Source: Acanthococcus lagerstroemiae
Taxonomy: Eukaryota; Arthropoda; Insecta; Hemiptera; Eriococcidae
NCBI GenBank assembly: GCA_031841125.1
Contig: CM063110.1
Location: forward strand, 18,161,626 to 18,225,625
Direction: 5' to 3'
DNA: 64,000 nucleotides
Part shown: one piece after another, positions 34,201 through 40,880 of the stretch
Layout of the letters: every line of letters starts with the position of its first letter
How positions within the stretch are numbered: the stretch's first letter is position 1
Notes under the pieces: model-generated
What the model saw: only the letters and a program-made list of their open reading frames with translations
Databases searched by the model: none
What the model was told of the DNA's origin: nothing
Position numbers and translations under genes: made by a program

Positions 34201-37200
34201 TGATAGTTTGTGCCTCAAAGCTCTAGGGGCAAAATAATCAAATTTCTCAAATATGTGTCAAATAGCGTGTCTTCTACAAGTTTTTTCCTTACGAAATTTG
34301 ATACACAAGAAGTTTTAACATATCTATCATTAACCAAATTTTAGGTTAATATTCCGTTACTGAAGAATTATTAAGAACCTCTCAGGTTAGTGAAGAGTTC
34401 TAGCACGTCCATTAATATAGCAACTTGAAAATCTGTAATAAATTCCAGCCATCCACCATCCGCATACTTTCAAAGTATATTATTTCTCTCTTAGACAAAA
34501 GATTATATTCGCTAAGGTTTAACAGGATAAAAATGGGAGAGGCCAGGGATGCCGACAGAATCGACATGGAATGAGATCCTGTGATAAAATTCGATTTGTT
34601 TTTGCTAGTCGCAACCCAAACTGATTTTTATAAGAATTTCGGCTGATAATTTTAACATTTTTAGAGAATGGGAGAGACGCAGACGAAATAGTATCCGAGG
34701 CAAAGGCGATATTTTTGAATTAATCAACATGAAAACAGTCTTGAGATTTGAAATTTACGTATAGGTGGATTAGCCAATCACATGGACCAAATCGCATAAA
34801 TTTATCTCAATTTTGGGTACTTTTTTAGTATAATTTTTTAGGTAGCCACATTGCCTGGATCTCACCTATTTTGAATATTTCTATTTGCTTCCCGCTCTCT
34901 TTTGCTTCTATACCTATATACATGATACAGGATGTAACTAATCACGCAACGTTGTGAAATGACTCATTAGGTATAGTGCAGGTGTATAAGCGAGTGTGTT
35001 TTGTAATTTAAAAAAAATTTCTCAATTTTACATCTGCCTTAATTTTTGGTTCAATTTTTACACGCTCATATTTTGGAGACGTAACACACGGATGCACCTT
35101 AAGGGATGAAGGGGAAAGTCTTTCTACCATCAGGCACTTTGCATGGTTGGTAACATAGTTCAGGTCGTCTTCGTTCAACATAAAATTGAAGCCGCAGAAT
35201 TTTTTCATTTTTCACATACCGATAATGGAAATATTTATCGGTATGTGAAACGGAATTGCTAATTAAAAAACATGAAAATCTCTTTTTCTCTTTCTTTAAT
35301 TCTTTCTTGCATTCTGTCTTCTTCGTTCACGAGCTAATATTTTACTTGGCAACGTTAACGGTTTGTATACCAAAAATTTATTCAGTTTCATTCCCCCTCA
35401 CCCACCATGTAGCTACTTAAGCCCCTTCCTGCTTCAGCAGAAATTGAATAACTGGAATGTGCACTATTTAAAAAAAAAATTAATACACGACATGATTTCA
35501 AGATCAAGGTTGGTCACTTTTCACATCACTCTTGGCGATCAATCAAGGAAACACTGGAAGAAGCGACCGAAATACAGAGTTTTATTTACATATAGATAGG
35601 AATGATTGTAGGACAACTTTTGTTATTGCTGTTGGTCATCGACTTAGACCGTACAACTGACATTTTCAACTAGACCTAGTCTAAACTTGATCAAAGAGAA
35701 GGTATATATATATATATACCCTTCGCGACCTACTTGGAATCCGAACCAAATGAACAAGTACATTAGCGTGGCACTTATTTTGTCCATTTTGATGTACGAA
35801 CTCAACCGCCAATCTTTTTTAGAAAAGTTCTCGGTTCGTAAGATGAAGTTTAACATAGCATTCCCCTAAAGGAAATATGCCATTTTCGCTTAAAACATCT
35901 TACTAGTATAGAGCTTTTTCAACGAACAGGGAGCCTACTTTAAAAAATCGCTTTTCTCAACACCAGAAAATACTCGAAAAGTAATTTTGTTTTGATATTT
36001 CGCACGGGGATACATAAGAAAATGATAATATATCCTTCGCTCAGTCTTAATCTGATAAATGTCACGTGATAACCTACATCCATAAGTTTCTCAATCGCTG
36101 TACTTTTCTTTTTTTAAACATCCCCTTATCTTTAAGGAATGCACAGACAGGGCCGTATACAGGAGGGGATGGGGTTAGGGGTCTGACCTCCCTTGGGCAG
36201 TGCCGGATTTAGTCTAATTGCCGCTGTGGGCAGTTGCGCTACGCCGCCTATTTAATTGTGAGTTCAGAGTTTTCCCCTATTTTTGCCGCCCTCAGCCGCT
36301 CTCAAATTTTTGTCACCCTGGGAAACTGCCCATTTTGGCCTTATGGTAAATCCAGCATTGCCCCCTTGGGTATGGCCGTGCGCTTAAAAATTCAGGAAAA
36401 TGCGGATCTCAGGAACATTAGAAACCCCATATGTTAGGTCAAACCCCCCTCGCCATATTGCTGGATACGGCACTGCGCACAGGGCGTCAACACAAAAAAC
36501 TTGATGATAGTGGCTTCCAGTATGTCGTTTATAGTGTTTTTTGAGGTTTCAAATTCATTTCTGATGACTTTTTAGCTGTTACCTCTAGGCAGAAGGCTGT
36601 ACAGGGGGCTACAAACTGATATGTCGAAACTTGAATAGAAAGGCGTTAACAATATCAGACATATGGTACAAATATCTCGAGTCACTGCGTTCATATTTGG
36701 AGTCATTATTTTAACTGTGGTCCCTGCCTAGAAAGCTCCACTGGGAGGCTAAAGCTAGCAATATTGAAAGTTGGATACTTTTCTGGACCGGTGGGCAGGG
36801 CTATAGCCATAGGGCATGGGAGCAACTTAACCCGGTCATCTCTCAAAGTCAGAAAATTGGCAATTTTTGGAGCTCCGCTGGCCAATTTACGTATTTTTTC
36901 TTTTTCTTGCTCAGCATTTCGAAAATAATGCTTGATTTTTTCGCTTCAGCAGTTGGAAAACTTTTCATTCTCGCCCCTCAATGAAGTTCCAGAAGGGACA
37001 AATGTTGTAAGTTGACACAAGAAAAGTTTTTGGGCAATAATCTCGTCAATTTCTATCATAAACGATTTCTGTTTGAACCACTGAAAAAAGAACAAAATTC
37101 CTTGCAAAACACACATTTTTTGAAATTTTTATTTTACAACATTCAAGAATGAAAAAACAAAACCCACAAAACTGCGTCAACTTACTACATGGCCGTTGTA

Positions 37201-39977
37201 AGTTGCCACAACTCATTATATCTCAAAAAAATTTATTTAGAAAGTAGAAAAATTCATATATTTGATGATAGCAAATCATTTAGGTACATGGACATCAAAT
37301 TGAAGCATACCATGGAGTAACATTATTGCTGGATTCAACTTTCTTTAATCTGGTTGAAACGAAAAGTGCTTCGATCGGGAATTATTGGGTATAAAAACAC
37401 AAATCCCATATAGTTTTTTGTAAGTTTTATTTTTTTTTTAAATCTTCAATAAATTTTCCCTTTCTGACTTGAATGATTTTACCAATGAAACTTTTTTCTC
37501 ATACTTTGTGTGGACTCACACCAATAACCGGCAAATTTTTCGAAAATATATTCTGTTGTTGATAAAGTACTATTTCAAAATCCAACTGAAGCACTCTGTA
37601 GCTGACATAATTACCTTTCTTTTCATATACAAAACATTAATATTCCAATTAAAACAATTTTTCGATACCAAACAATAAACAATAATCAGGAAAAACTTTC
37701 AGCTATCACAAACATCGTTCATTTATTTTGTCAAAGACTAACAACGCAAGGTAGGTCGCAAGTGCCCAAATAGATAGAGCACACAAAAATCATTCGTCAT
37801 AATTTTTTGCCGCCAGATGGCGCTAGTTAAACCCAGCCCCGTAGAGAGAAAAAGAGGGCCTGTGAGAATTTTCACGGGACACCCTCTCCTTCTAGTTCAT
37901 TTTGTTTTTTTGTCAGATGGGAAAAAATTATAAGCTACGGGATAAGAGGTTTCTCTCATGGTGTCAGGAGTCATTGCTGATTTGATGTACAGTATAATGT
38001 AGCCGCAAGCGTTGAAATTCAAATTCAGGTATTTTAAAAATATCGGGCCCCCCTGAAAGTTCGAGCCAAAGGTATTTTCCCCCTCTCTCCCCTCCCTCTC
38101 GTTAGGGTTGGTTAAGCCTACGATAATTGCAGTGTGTCAATGTGGAACGTGTGTCAACCTACAACAGTTGCATCTAGTTGGCCCTCCAATCATCTTTCAG
38201 AGTTGGCAGTTTAAAAATTTCTGGTGCTCTCAGCTGGAAAATTTACTATATTTTTTTTTTTGCACTCAACAGTTTGAAAAATAATGCTCAATTTTTTCGT
38301 TTCAAGAGTAGTTGTTTTGATTCTAGCTCCATCGATAAATTTTCTTTGCTACTGCCCTGCTGGTGGACTACTAAACATTAACGTGTTCTGGAAGACTGAA
38401 CAAAAGAGAAAGAAAATCCGCCAAAAATCCTCGTGTCCTTGAAGCTCGGAGCAGAAAGTAGTGAAAAAGGAGTCACTGAAAGCACTTTTCCCCCTATTCT
38501 CAACCCACCTATTCACTCATGAAATTGTGAGCCTCTGTAAAGCTTTCTGTGTAGGTTATAGCTGAAAAGATCCTGAAAATGAACTCAGACACTCGACAAA
38601 CCCCATATTTGATAGTGGTGTTCACAGGGTTCTGTAGAGGGGAATGAAAATTTGAATAAACAAGCAAAAAAGAAAAAAGTTTTCATCTTCGAAAGCTGCG
38701 TCAACGACAAGACTTCTCTCAAAATCTAGTCGCTGAACTCCCTGAAGGTGCTTTCTTAGTCAAACAACTAAATAATTTTTGATATTTTTTTTTTTTGAAA
38801 GGGAAAGGGTACAATGTCCCCTTGTACTCCCCTCCCTCCCTCATTTCAAGGCCACTGTATTTAATATCACTGATACCAATATGTTTAACTTTTAATATTC
38901 CAGGTAGTAACCTCCTATGGAATTCTTCGGGTAAGAGTTGCAGCTAAAATACCTCAGAAATGAACTCAGCATTTCAAGGAATTCTATAACGATAATGGGA
39001 ACTACTACACTCAATACTTAAGAGTTGACCTGTTGTGAATTCTTCGGCGATGGAGGGAGGGTTCGCCTAGAAAAATTTAAAAATGGATCCAACAAATCTA
39101 AAACCATAGAAATAGGTTATTATGTGGCATTTATTTGATTAACATCGAGTGAAGGACATCATCTTAACAACATATCGCCGACCGCCATATCGTGCACTCC
39201 CTATATAAAATTTTCTTGAAAAATTTCCTCTCCTATCTGTTATGTTAAATAGAACAGCGATGGCGCACGATTTCTTAGGAGGTAGACAAACTTTAGTCCA
39301 CAAGGAGAAAAAAAAAGGAATTAACAAGCCAAAATATCGTAAATTTCGTCTCTAACATTTCTCCAAGGTATTTTTCTATCAGATTGCAAAGTAATTTTTT
39401 TTTTTCATTTTTGAAGGTACAAATGATATTTTGTACCTCCTCCTCACTGATATCATTGAGGAACAAATATTTTGGATTGAATCCCTCTCTTTTTAATAAA
39501 TTCTACTTGTGTAAAGGAAAACTGCATTTTTTTTTCTTGTATGGAATTTTATGTTAAACTTTAACCTTTGCACACTGGATTAATTTTTTTTTTTAAGTAT
39601 AAATTTTCGCTGTTTGGTTCTTACTCCAAGAAACGCCAATTCTATCGGAGCCAAAATCAAAAGTAAACTCTAGTTTTTAATCTTACTTATGTACGTATTG
39701 TGTACTAACTTCGAACAGCCCAGACAGTCTGGTTGTCAGCGTACAATTTGTACATCAAAAAATCCCTTCGGCATCCTTCGCTCACTTCTGCATTCATATC
39801 GAACGTGGCCTCTGCCTCGTGAAACAGTTCCGAAATCCATTTCCTTTGACCAGTCTTCGTAGTGGATTCTTGGATTGATGAAAAATTGAAGCCCGGTTCA
39901 GAGACAGGCGCCGTCTCTTGAGCGGAAGTGTAGATCAAAGAGCAAATGTAGTACCAGATAGTGAATGGTCGATACAT
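7213..39977 (-). CDS. NRF-6-like (nose resistant to fluoxetine) acyltransferase-3 family protein, 13 coding exons
   Basis: The spliced product is about 709 residues, in the usual range for this family. An ATG at 39,977 opens a hydrophobic signal-peptide-like start (MYRPFTIWYYICSLIYTS). An NRF domain follows: VSEGCRRD, WAVRM split across exons 1 and 2, GNWEECL, GQYCLA and LCIPSSCS (Cys183, Cys188). The multi-pass acyltransferase-3 domain then has R306 and H317 (RFICIMLIVAGHE), VDVFFTLSGFL, GPFW...CCSTWWAELI, CLIHTWYVSADIQL (444-457) and LGRLSYCLYLIH. All twelve splice junctions have GT and AG and compatible phases. Family members are polytopic membrane proteins presumed to move acyl groups between lipid-like substrates; the substrate here is unknown. 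Introns 1 (18 kb) and 3 (7.2 kb) are packed with repeats. A 5' non-coding exon may exist upstream. Confidence 0.9.
7293..7408 (-). CDS. NRF-6-like gene, coding exon 12 (last membrane helix)
   Basis: Acceptor TTTTTCACAG|GCT. It encodes a final hydrophobic helix (SLLMAFFLYLL) followed by SEGP and HMLNMNIT, matching the helix-then-E-x-P ending of the family. The donor is AG|GTGAGT, phase 2, so a further short exon is required. Confidence 0.85.
7768..7919 (-). CDS. NRF-6-like gene, coding exon 11 (SYCLYLIH motif)
   Basis: Acceptor TTGATTTCAG|AT. It encodes QFLSLKIFLPLGRLSYCLYL then IHYPF, the conserved PL-RLSY--YL-H motif near the end of the domain. The donor is ATT|GTAAGT, phase 0. The longest open frame here is in a different phase and misleading; the splice-consistent frame gives the match. 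Confidence 0.88.
8092..9230 (+). pseudogene. Decayed Jockey-clade retrotransposon fragment
   Basis: Pieces in several frames match, in order, the ORF2 of the Jockey element at 47.8-54.3 kb: an EAE--AEGDFN-like endonuclease piece (about 8,160-8,220), YWPKDHNKTPDFTDLFFSRN (8,440-8,500), SSDH-like DLTSDHSPV, YLPSLSPTKDDNYSFW, AQHLVEVFKPN, and finally AIDKLNPRKAPGTDKL (about 9,175-9,225). It stops before the RT palm. Frameshifts and stops are frequent, so it is much older than the other copy. It lies in NRF intron 10 and is itself interrupted by the GGTAAC mini-element. Confidence 0.75.
8296..8421. mobile_element. GGTAAC-rich mini-element, copy 2, inside the decayed Jockey fragment
   Basis: AATGCGCAAAATTCC at the left and GATTGCGCATCGG at the right are inverted ends. 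The interior contains ACCCGGGTAACT and repeated GGTAAC. It interrupts the endonuclease homology of the retrotransposon fragment, so it inserted after that element. Confidence 0.72.
9516..9702 (-). CDS. NRF-6-like gene, coding exon 10
   Basis: Acceptor ATGTTTCAG|TGG. It encodes two hydrophobic helices around MIGRPYEPLENALFGSIHRV and ends FLTGG. The donor is G|GTAGGT, phase 1. Confidence 0.88.
10076..10428. mobile_element. hAT-like MITE with perfect 8-bp target duplication
   Basis: The termini are CAGGGACGAAC at the left and, reverse-complemented, CAGGGACGTAC at the right. The flanks are CCAAAAGT at both 10,068-10,075 and 10,429-10,436. The interior holds three degenerate repeats of the phrase AGTTGGGAAAATC...AACAAGTCAAA. 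An 8-bp duplication with CAGGG-type ends is typical of hAT elements. It lies in NRF intron 9. Confidence 0.85.
10499..10640 (-). CDS. NRF-6-like gene, coding exon 9
   Basis: Acceptor GTTTCAG|G. It encodes VPSFLYLHLQTYPKLGSYIA then GGILSLLID, corresponding to the 'Y-T-R--PY--G---G' block. The donor is TGG|GTAATT, phase 0. Confidence 0.88.
10806..10832. other. 9-bp perfect hairpin
   Basis: AGCGCTTTT (10,806-10,814) pairs with AAAAGCGCT (10,824-10,832) across a 9-nt loop. It lies in NRF intron 8 and has no evident function. Confidence 0.5.
10926..11058. mobile_element. Foldback MITE with ~26-bp inverted ends
   Basis: The left arm 10,926-10,951 (TATATTTTGCAACGAGTGCA...) is an imperfect inverted copy of 11,033-11,058 (...GCAAAAGTTGCAAACTATA). 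TA dinucleotides flank both ends, which would fit a Tc1/mariner-type duplication, but no transposase is present. Confidence 0.55.
11059..11410. mobile_element. Second foldback element abutting the first
   Basis: TTTTTTCAATACATGCTCGA (11,059 onward) is an inverted copy of the sequence ending at 11,410 (GCTTTTCAAGCATGTGTTGA...). The interior of about 300 bp is non-coding. It begins exactly where the preceding foldback ends, so the two may be one composite element. Confidence 0.5.
11706..11899 (-). CDS. NRF-6-like gene, coding exon 8 (HTWY motif)
   Basis: Acceptor ATTGTAG|TGC. It begins CLIHTWYVSADIQL, the most diagnostic motif of the family, followed by two hydrophobic helices. The donor is GT|GTAAGT, phase 2. 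Confidence 0.92.
12026..12194 (-). CDS. NRF-6-like gene, coding exon 7
   Basis: Acceptor AATATTTAG|A. It encodes LIPTLGIVLLFFIFVVPHLG, then GPFW and CCSTWWAELIALSNVVNVDH, matching the GP-W ... C--WW--L motif of NRF-type acyltransferases. The donor is ATT|GTAAGA, phase 0. Confidence 0.9.
12278..12432 (-). CDS. NRF-6-like gene, coding exon 6
   Basis: Acceptor TTATGCAG|ATG. It encodes MYKPWNLGFGLPAIVDVFF followed by TLSGFL, the 'VD-FF-LSG' helix of the family. It ends RWLR with donor CG|GTAAGT, phase 2. Confidence 0.88.
12548..12750 (-). CDS. NRF-6-like gene, coding exon 5 (conserved Arg/His helix)
   Basis: Acceptor CTGCTGCAG|CT. It contains CFSMLSSWKAL followed by LYAIRFICIMLIVAGHE, matching the conserved Arg and His of the first core helix in acyltransferase-3 proteins. 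The donor is ATG|GTAGGT, phase 0. Confidence 0.88.
12862..12947 (-). CDS. NRF-6-like gene, coding exon 4 (first membrane helix)
   Basis: Acceptor TTTCTAG|G completes Val. It encodes SLFTFLILLVASATTYHILR, one transmembrane helix, then a short polar stretch. The donor is A|GTAAGT, phase 1. At 86 bp it is found only by joining phases with its neighbours. Confidence 0.82.
12948..13538. other. Left part of NRF intron 3, nothing recognised
   Basis: AT-rich intron sequence without a recognisable element or exon; only short chance reading frames occur. Confidence 0.4.
13539..14112. repeat. Inverted pair of ~15-bp-period CCTGAA / TTCAGG arrays
   Basis: The left arm has CCTGAA at 13,539, 13,553, 13,602, 13,617 and 13,633, with degenerate copies between. 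The right arm has TTCAGG at 13,981, 13,997, 14,077, 14,092 and 14,107, with degenerate TTCAGA/T at 14,008 and 14,023. Spacing within each arm is mostly 14-16 bp. The two arms are reverse complements in motif and period, separated by about 340 bp. This looks like an element whose long ends consist of short tandem binding-site-like repeats. It lies in NRF intron 3. Confidence 0.6.
14113..15394. other. Intron 3 sequence with minor repeats
   Basis: No gene seen. A short diverged direct repeat (GCATCTTACC...TCAGCCATCTTGCC near 14,560 and GACATCTTACCCACTGC near 14,930) is present. At 15,323-15,358 a GC-rich hairpin (AGGGTGTTTGC paired with GCAAGCACCCT, one G-U pair) stands out in AT-rich surroundings. 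Confidence 0.4.
15552..15821 (+). pseudogene. Arg/Glu/Tyr-rich repetitive reading frame, unrecognised
   Basis: An 89-codon frame ends in repeated RE/YRE/HRE words (RRERRERIREYNRIHKEYYR, then EYYQSH). It is followed after a stop, in another frame, by YYESHREEHFQYYQPLM, so the original was longer and is now broken. A related but more scrambled copy lies near 17,830-18,150. I do not recognise the family. The regular YRE spacing suggests a charged helical repeat protein, possibly encoded by a mobile element. Confidence 0.4.
16033..16042 (-). promoter_or_regulatory. B-box-like motif (minus strand)
   Basis: GGTTCGATTC read on the minus strand. The same word recurs at 16,637-16,646 (minus) and, as GGTTCGATT, at 16,421 (plus), with copies in unit 2. 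This suggests tRNA-derived pieces, but no cloverleaf could be closed by eye. Confidence 0.35.
16388..16440 (+). repeat. tRNA-like remnant with B box
   Basis: GATCGGTCTTAAGGC...AGGCCTGTGGTTCGATTTAC resembles the anticodon/T-arm half of a tRNA. The B-box word is at 16,421-16,429. The 5' half and acceptor stem are not recognisable. It is duplicated at about 18,655-18,707. Confidence 0.4.
16927..17374. other. Spacer present only in the first duplication unit
   Basis: About 450 bp without an equivalent in unit 2, where the sequence jumps directly from GAATTGATGAAAAACC to the following CTTCCATGATG block. Deletion in unit 2 or insertion in unit 1 would explain it. No gene seen. Confidence 0.5.
17375..17600. 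repeat. Junction block of the duplication, copy 1
   Basis: It begins CCTTGAATTTCCATGATGTG, runs through GACTACTTCAGATTTGGATG and ends at the small palindrome ACCTCGCGATCCGCGAGGT (17,569-17,587). The same block recurs at 19,192-19,575. Confidence 0.7.
17617..19190. repeat. Tandem duplication, unit 2
   Basis: Copy of 15,395-16,926. The right 1.1 kb is nearly identical to unit 1. The left part around 17,745-18,000 is rearranged, with short internal duplications such as CAACCCATAAAGAATA twice. Confidence 0.8.
19192..19575. repeat. Junction block of the duplication, copy 2, interrupted by a foldback element
   Basis: CCTTGAACTTCCATGATGTG to the palindrome ACCTCGCGATTCGCGAGGT, matching 17,375-17,600 except for the 127-bp insertion at 19,254-19,380 and a G-run. 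Confidence 0.7.
19254..19380. mobile_element. Near-complete palindromic MITE (127 bp)
   Basis: It begins GTACGCGCATAC and ends GTATGCGCGTAC. The two halves are inverted copies over about 60 bp each (TATCCAACC...GCCCGTCGATGC against GCATCGACGGGCGCGGTTGG), so the transcript would fold into one long hairpin. It is absent from the equivalent position in copy 1 near 17,425, which dates it after the duplication or marks loss from the other copy. Confidence 0.75.
20154..20374 (-). CDS. NRF-6-like gene, coding exon 3 (end of NRF domain)
   Basis: Acceptor CCTTTTCAG|TATGAT. It contains RNLIWALCIPSSCSTDDLQK, the family's signature C-x-P-x2-C motif, then a Cys-containing stretch and GFYFTV before the first acyltransferase-domain helix. 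The donor is GT|GTGAGT, phase 2. Confidence 0.88.
20560..21070. repeat. Purine-rich low-complexity tract
   Basis: About 500 bp in which the plus strand is overwhelmingly A and G, with recurring AGAAAAA/GGGAAAA words and a run of G near 20,770. The long Phe/Ser-rich frames on the opposite strand are by-products of this composition. It lies in NRF intron 2, between exons 3 and 2. Confidence 0.7.
21515..21741 (-). CDS. NRF-6-like gene, coding exon 2 (NRF domain)
   Basis: Acceptor ACCTTTAG|TG completes the Met codon begun in exon 1. It encodes ESSEWPRVGVFAGMTTFVGN, then WEECL and GQYCLAEASYSF, typical NRF-domain Cys positions. The donor ACG|GTAAAA leaves phase 0, matching exon 3. The reading frame stays open beyond this donor to about 21,425, but that tail is not NRF-like. 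Confidence 0.85.
22082..22257 (+). repeat. Left inverted arm, outer part
   Basis: Inverted match to 27,157-27,326, with shared phrases TGTATTCCCATGCGA, TTGTACCAGC and GACATGAGAATGTC. Confidence 0.7.
23070..23257 (+). repeat. Left inverted arm, inner part
   Basis: Inverted match to 26,991-27,156, with shared phrases AGGTGCATTTCGCTGTACCC, TACATCGAAAAAACCTTGG (TTAGG on the other side) and AATGGTCTACACTCTCCAAT. Confidence 0.75.
23085..23625. repeat. Minisatellite array A, ~142-bp period, four units
   Basis: The phrase CTGAAACTTT recurs near 23,116, 23,263, 23,401 and 23,542 (spacing 147, 138 and 141 bp). Each unit holds TTCGTTTGTATAC-type words and a C-rich block. The units are clearly diverged, so the array is old. 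Confidence 0.75.
24625..26657. mobile_element. hAT-like non-autonomous element inserted in minisatellite array B
   Basis: The left terminus is CAGGGGCGTCGCTAG and the right terminus, reverse-complemented, CATGGGCGTCGCTGA. The flanks are CATCTACA (24,617-24,624) and CATCTGCA (26,658-26,665), an 8-bp duplication with one mismatch. Removing the element restores the 150-bp array period. No transposase is recognisable in its 2,033 bp, and a second MITE sits inside it. Confidence 0.82.
24855..25455. mobile_element. hAT-like MITE nested inside the larger hAT-like element
   Basis: The termini are CAGGGCTGCAATTTTA and, reverse-complemented, CAGGGCTGCAATTTTTA. The flanks are ATAATGAC on both sides (24,847-24,854 and 25,456-25,463), a perfect 8-bp duplication. 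Inside both ends are several CATATTTT / AAAATATG words, like the subterminal transposase-binding repeats of hAT elements. Length is 601 bp, with no coding capacity. Confidence 0.9.
26991..27326 (-). repeat. Right inverted arm (uninterrupted)
   Basis: Continuous inverted copy of 22,082-22,257 plus 23,070-23,257. This shows that the left arm was split by an insertion of about 0.8 kb. Confidence 0.75.
27360..27990 (+). mobile_element. 3' end of an RTE-clade non-LTR retrotransposon
   Basis: In several frames the sequence reads as the C-terminal tail typical of RTE ORFs: KLKFNYAGHVAREV, then KRKVGRPSKRWV, then AGPNWAQKAANRKFW, and NWVAG before the stop near 27,885. It ends in an A-rich tail (AATAAAAAAATAAAATAAAA, 27,976 onward). 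It is heavily 5' truncated and abuts the right arm of the palindromic element. Confidence 0.8.
27991..29693. other. Intron 1 sequence, nothing firm
   Basis: No gene recognised. A possible hAT-like pair of ends occurs at 28,674 (CAGTGGCGCTTAC) and 29,164 (inverted CAGTGGCGTTTTAC), but no target duplication flanks it. Confidence 0.35.
29694..31054 (-). mobile_element. Non-autonomous Helitron-like element A
   Basis: On the minus strand it starts TCTCTATATACTAAAA and ends GCGAAGCCCCCTAG followed by T. This fits the Helitron rule of a 5' TC, a 3' GC-rich region then CTRR, and insertion before T without target duplication. The interior is extremely C-rich on the plus strand, with degenerate CCTCCACCACGACC words. 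The long Pro/Ser/His/Thr-rich frames there are compositional. No Rep/helicase gene is present. Confidence 0.65.
31059..31078 (-). other. Terminal hairpin and CTAG of Helitron-like element B
   Basis: On the minus strand GGGGGCGAAGCCCCC folds as a 6-bp stem with a small loop, immediately followed by CTAG and then T, the expected 3' terminator of a Helitron. Confidence 0.65.
31059..33305 (-). mobile_element. Non-autonomous Helitron-like element B
   Basis: On the minus strand it starts TCTCTATATATTAAAA near 33,305 and ends with a perfect hairpin GGGGGCGAAGCCCCC then CTAG|T. It shares its C-rich body with element A and contains internal near-repeats (about 31,170-31,930 against 31,970-32,870, and 32,940-33,060 against 33,150-33,240). 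It is separated from element A by only four bases, in the same orientation. Confidence 0.68.
33308..35207. other. Intron 1 sequence without recognisable genes
   Basis: AT-rich. From about 33,640 to 33,950 there is a degenerate run of TTTTTAAGATTTCTTAA / CTAGACT-type words similar to the run at 61,640-62,130, perhaps an old simple satellite. No exon fits the NRF gene here. Confidence 0.35.
35210..35250. other. Perfect 15-bp hairpin
   Basis: TTTCACATACCGATA (35,210-35,224) pairs exactly with TATCGGTATGTGAAA (35,236-35,250) across an 11-nt loop. No flanking duplication was identified. Confidence 0.6.
35703..35721. repeat. (TA)n microsatellite
   Basis: An alternating TA run bounded by GG and CC, so the whole is palindromic. 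Confidence 0.8.
36148..36475. mobile_element. hAT-like MITE containing a nested MITE
   Basis: The termini are CAGGGCCGTATACAG and, reverse-complemented, CAGTGCCGTATCCAG. The flanks TGCACAGA (36,140-36,147) and CGCACAGG (36,476-36,483) agree at six of eight positions. A second element lies at 36,198-36,360. It lies in NRF intron 1. Confidence 0.72.
36198..36360. mobile_element. Nested 163-bp hAT-like MITE
   Basis: The termini are CAGTGCCGGATTTAG and, reverse-complemented, CAATGCTGGATTTAC. It is preceded by CCCTTGGG (36,190-36,197) and followed by CCCCCTTGGG, i.e. the same 8-mer plus two C. The interior also shows inverted GGGCAG/CTGCCC. Confidence 0.7.
36840..37060. repeat. Diverged dispersed repeat, copy 1
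   Basis: TTGGCAATTTTTGGAGCTCC...AAAATAATGCTTGATTTTTTCG matches 38,200-38,315 with many changes. It is followed by words of the type GTTGTAAGTTGACAC that also recur near 37,195. No coding. Confidence 0.5.
38196..38350. repeat. Diverged dispersed repeat, copy 2
   Basis: TTGGCAGTTTAAAAATTTCTGG...AAAATAATGCTCAATTTTTTCG, the partner of 36,840-37,060. Confidence 0.5.
38351..39709. other. End of NRF intron 1, nothing recognised
   Basis: AT-rich intron sequence with poly(T) runs. No exon or element is supported. Confidence 0.4.
39710..39977 (-). CDS. NRF-6-like gene, coding exon 1 (signal peptide and start of NRF domain)
   Basis: It encodes residues 1-89 plus one base. The ATG at 39,975-39,977 precedes a hydrophobic segment ending near TSAQE, and the exon closes with CRRDFLMYKLYADNQTVWAVR. 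The donor is A|GTTAGT. The frame is open above the ATG, and an acceptor-like TTCCTGTACAG lies just upstream, so the ATG choice rests on the signal-peptide-like start. Confidence 0.8.
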
Positions 39978-40140
39978 AAGGCCTCTGTACAGGAACACAA
40001 GAGATCGGAAGATTTATCCTACCAGAAGTAAAAACGGTGGAGGAAAACACGACCAAATTAAAAGAACAATTGACGACAGTGAATCAACTCGCGAATAAGA
40101 AGTATGTCGGAGAACTGTATCTATTCTGCTTCATCAACTT

Positions 40141-40762
40141 TAACAGGTGCCCGCGAAAAAGTTATCAAAGAAGGAAAACGAAATTCGACTAAACGAGATT
40201 TGCGCGCAGAATGAATTTATCTTTTTTTCCTGATAATTACCACGACCAGGTTCTCGTAAAATATCTGATTACACATATTAAGATATTCGGGACTCCTGAG
40301 AAACGATAAAGAAGGAAGAAAATTATTATAACCATGAGTAACAAGGTTTCCAATTATCATTAACGTTTTTTCGTTTCAATTTTGTTGGCAAGATGATTCT
40401 CCAACCATGTACATGTTAATCAACCGGCAGCTATTTATCAATTCCATATTCTTTTTTGAGTGGTGGGTAGGAGGAGGAGTGGGTGGGAGGAGGGGTGAAG
40501 GGTAAACTGACATCAGGGTAAGCGGACTATTGTACGCTGGCTCTCAGGAGTTAGAGAGCTACAGAGATCTTTGAAGATGGAGGGGTACCATTTTAAAAGA
40601 ACCTGTCCTCCACCATCCCTAGGATATGTATATAGACCTTCGTATCTTTCTCTCTGCTCCTCCATCGCACTACTACAACAAAAATGCAATGACAAAAACA
40701 AGATATACAGAAGCACTAAAACCTAATCTCCCTCTCCCTGTTGCCCAGCCATCGTGAAGACA
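40141..40762. repeat. Uninterrupted copy of the dispersed repeat seen at 1-410 and 4,488-4,676
   Basis: It begins AACAGGTGCCCGCG and runs through GAGTTAGAGAGCTACAGAG into the segment equivalent to 4,488-4,676. It shows the empty-site arrangement of the interrupted copy. No coding; family unrecognised. Confidence 0.7.
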
Positions 40763-40880
40763 CAGGGGGACTGTTGGACCTGTTATGCCGAGGGACTCTC
40801 GGTACCTGTGTGACCTGAGTGAAAACGAGTCATGGCACGGTGTGCAGAATATGCTTGGCAACATTGCATTGTCTCGAGGA

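Noticed and set aside
40002..40012. AGATCGGAAGA resembling a sequencing-adapter remnant
   Set aside because: Only 11 bases match and the surrounding sequence continues as normal genomic DNA upstream of NRF exon 1; a chance match is adequate.
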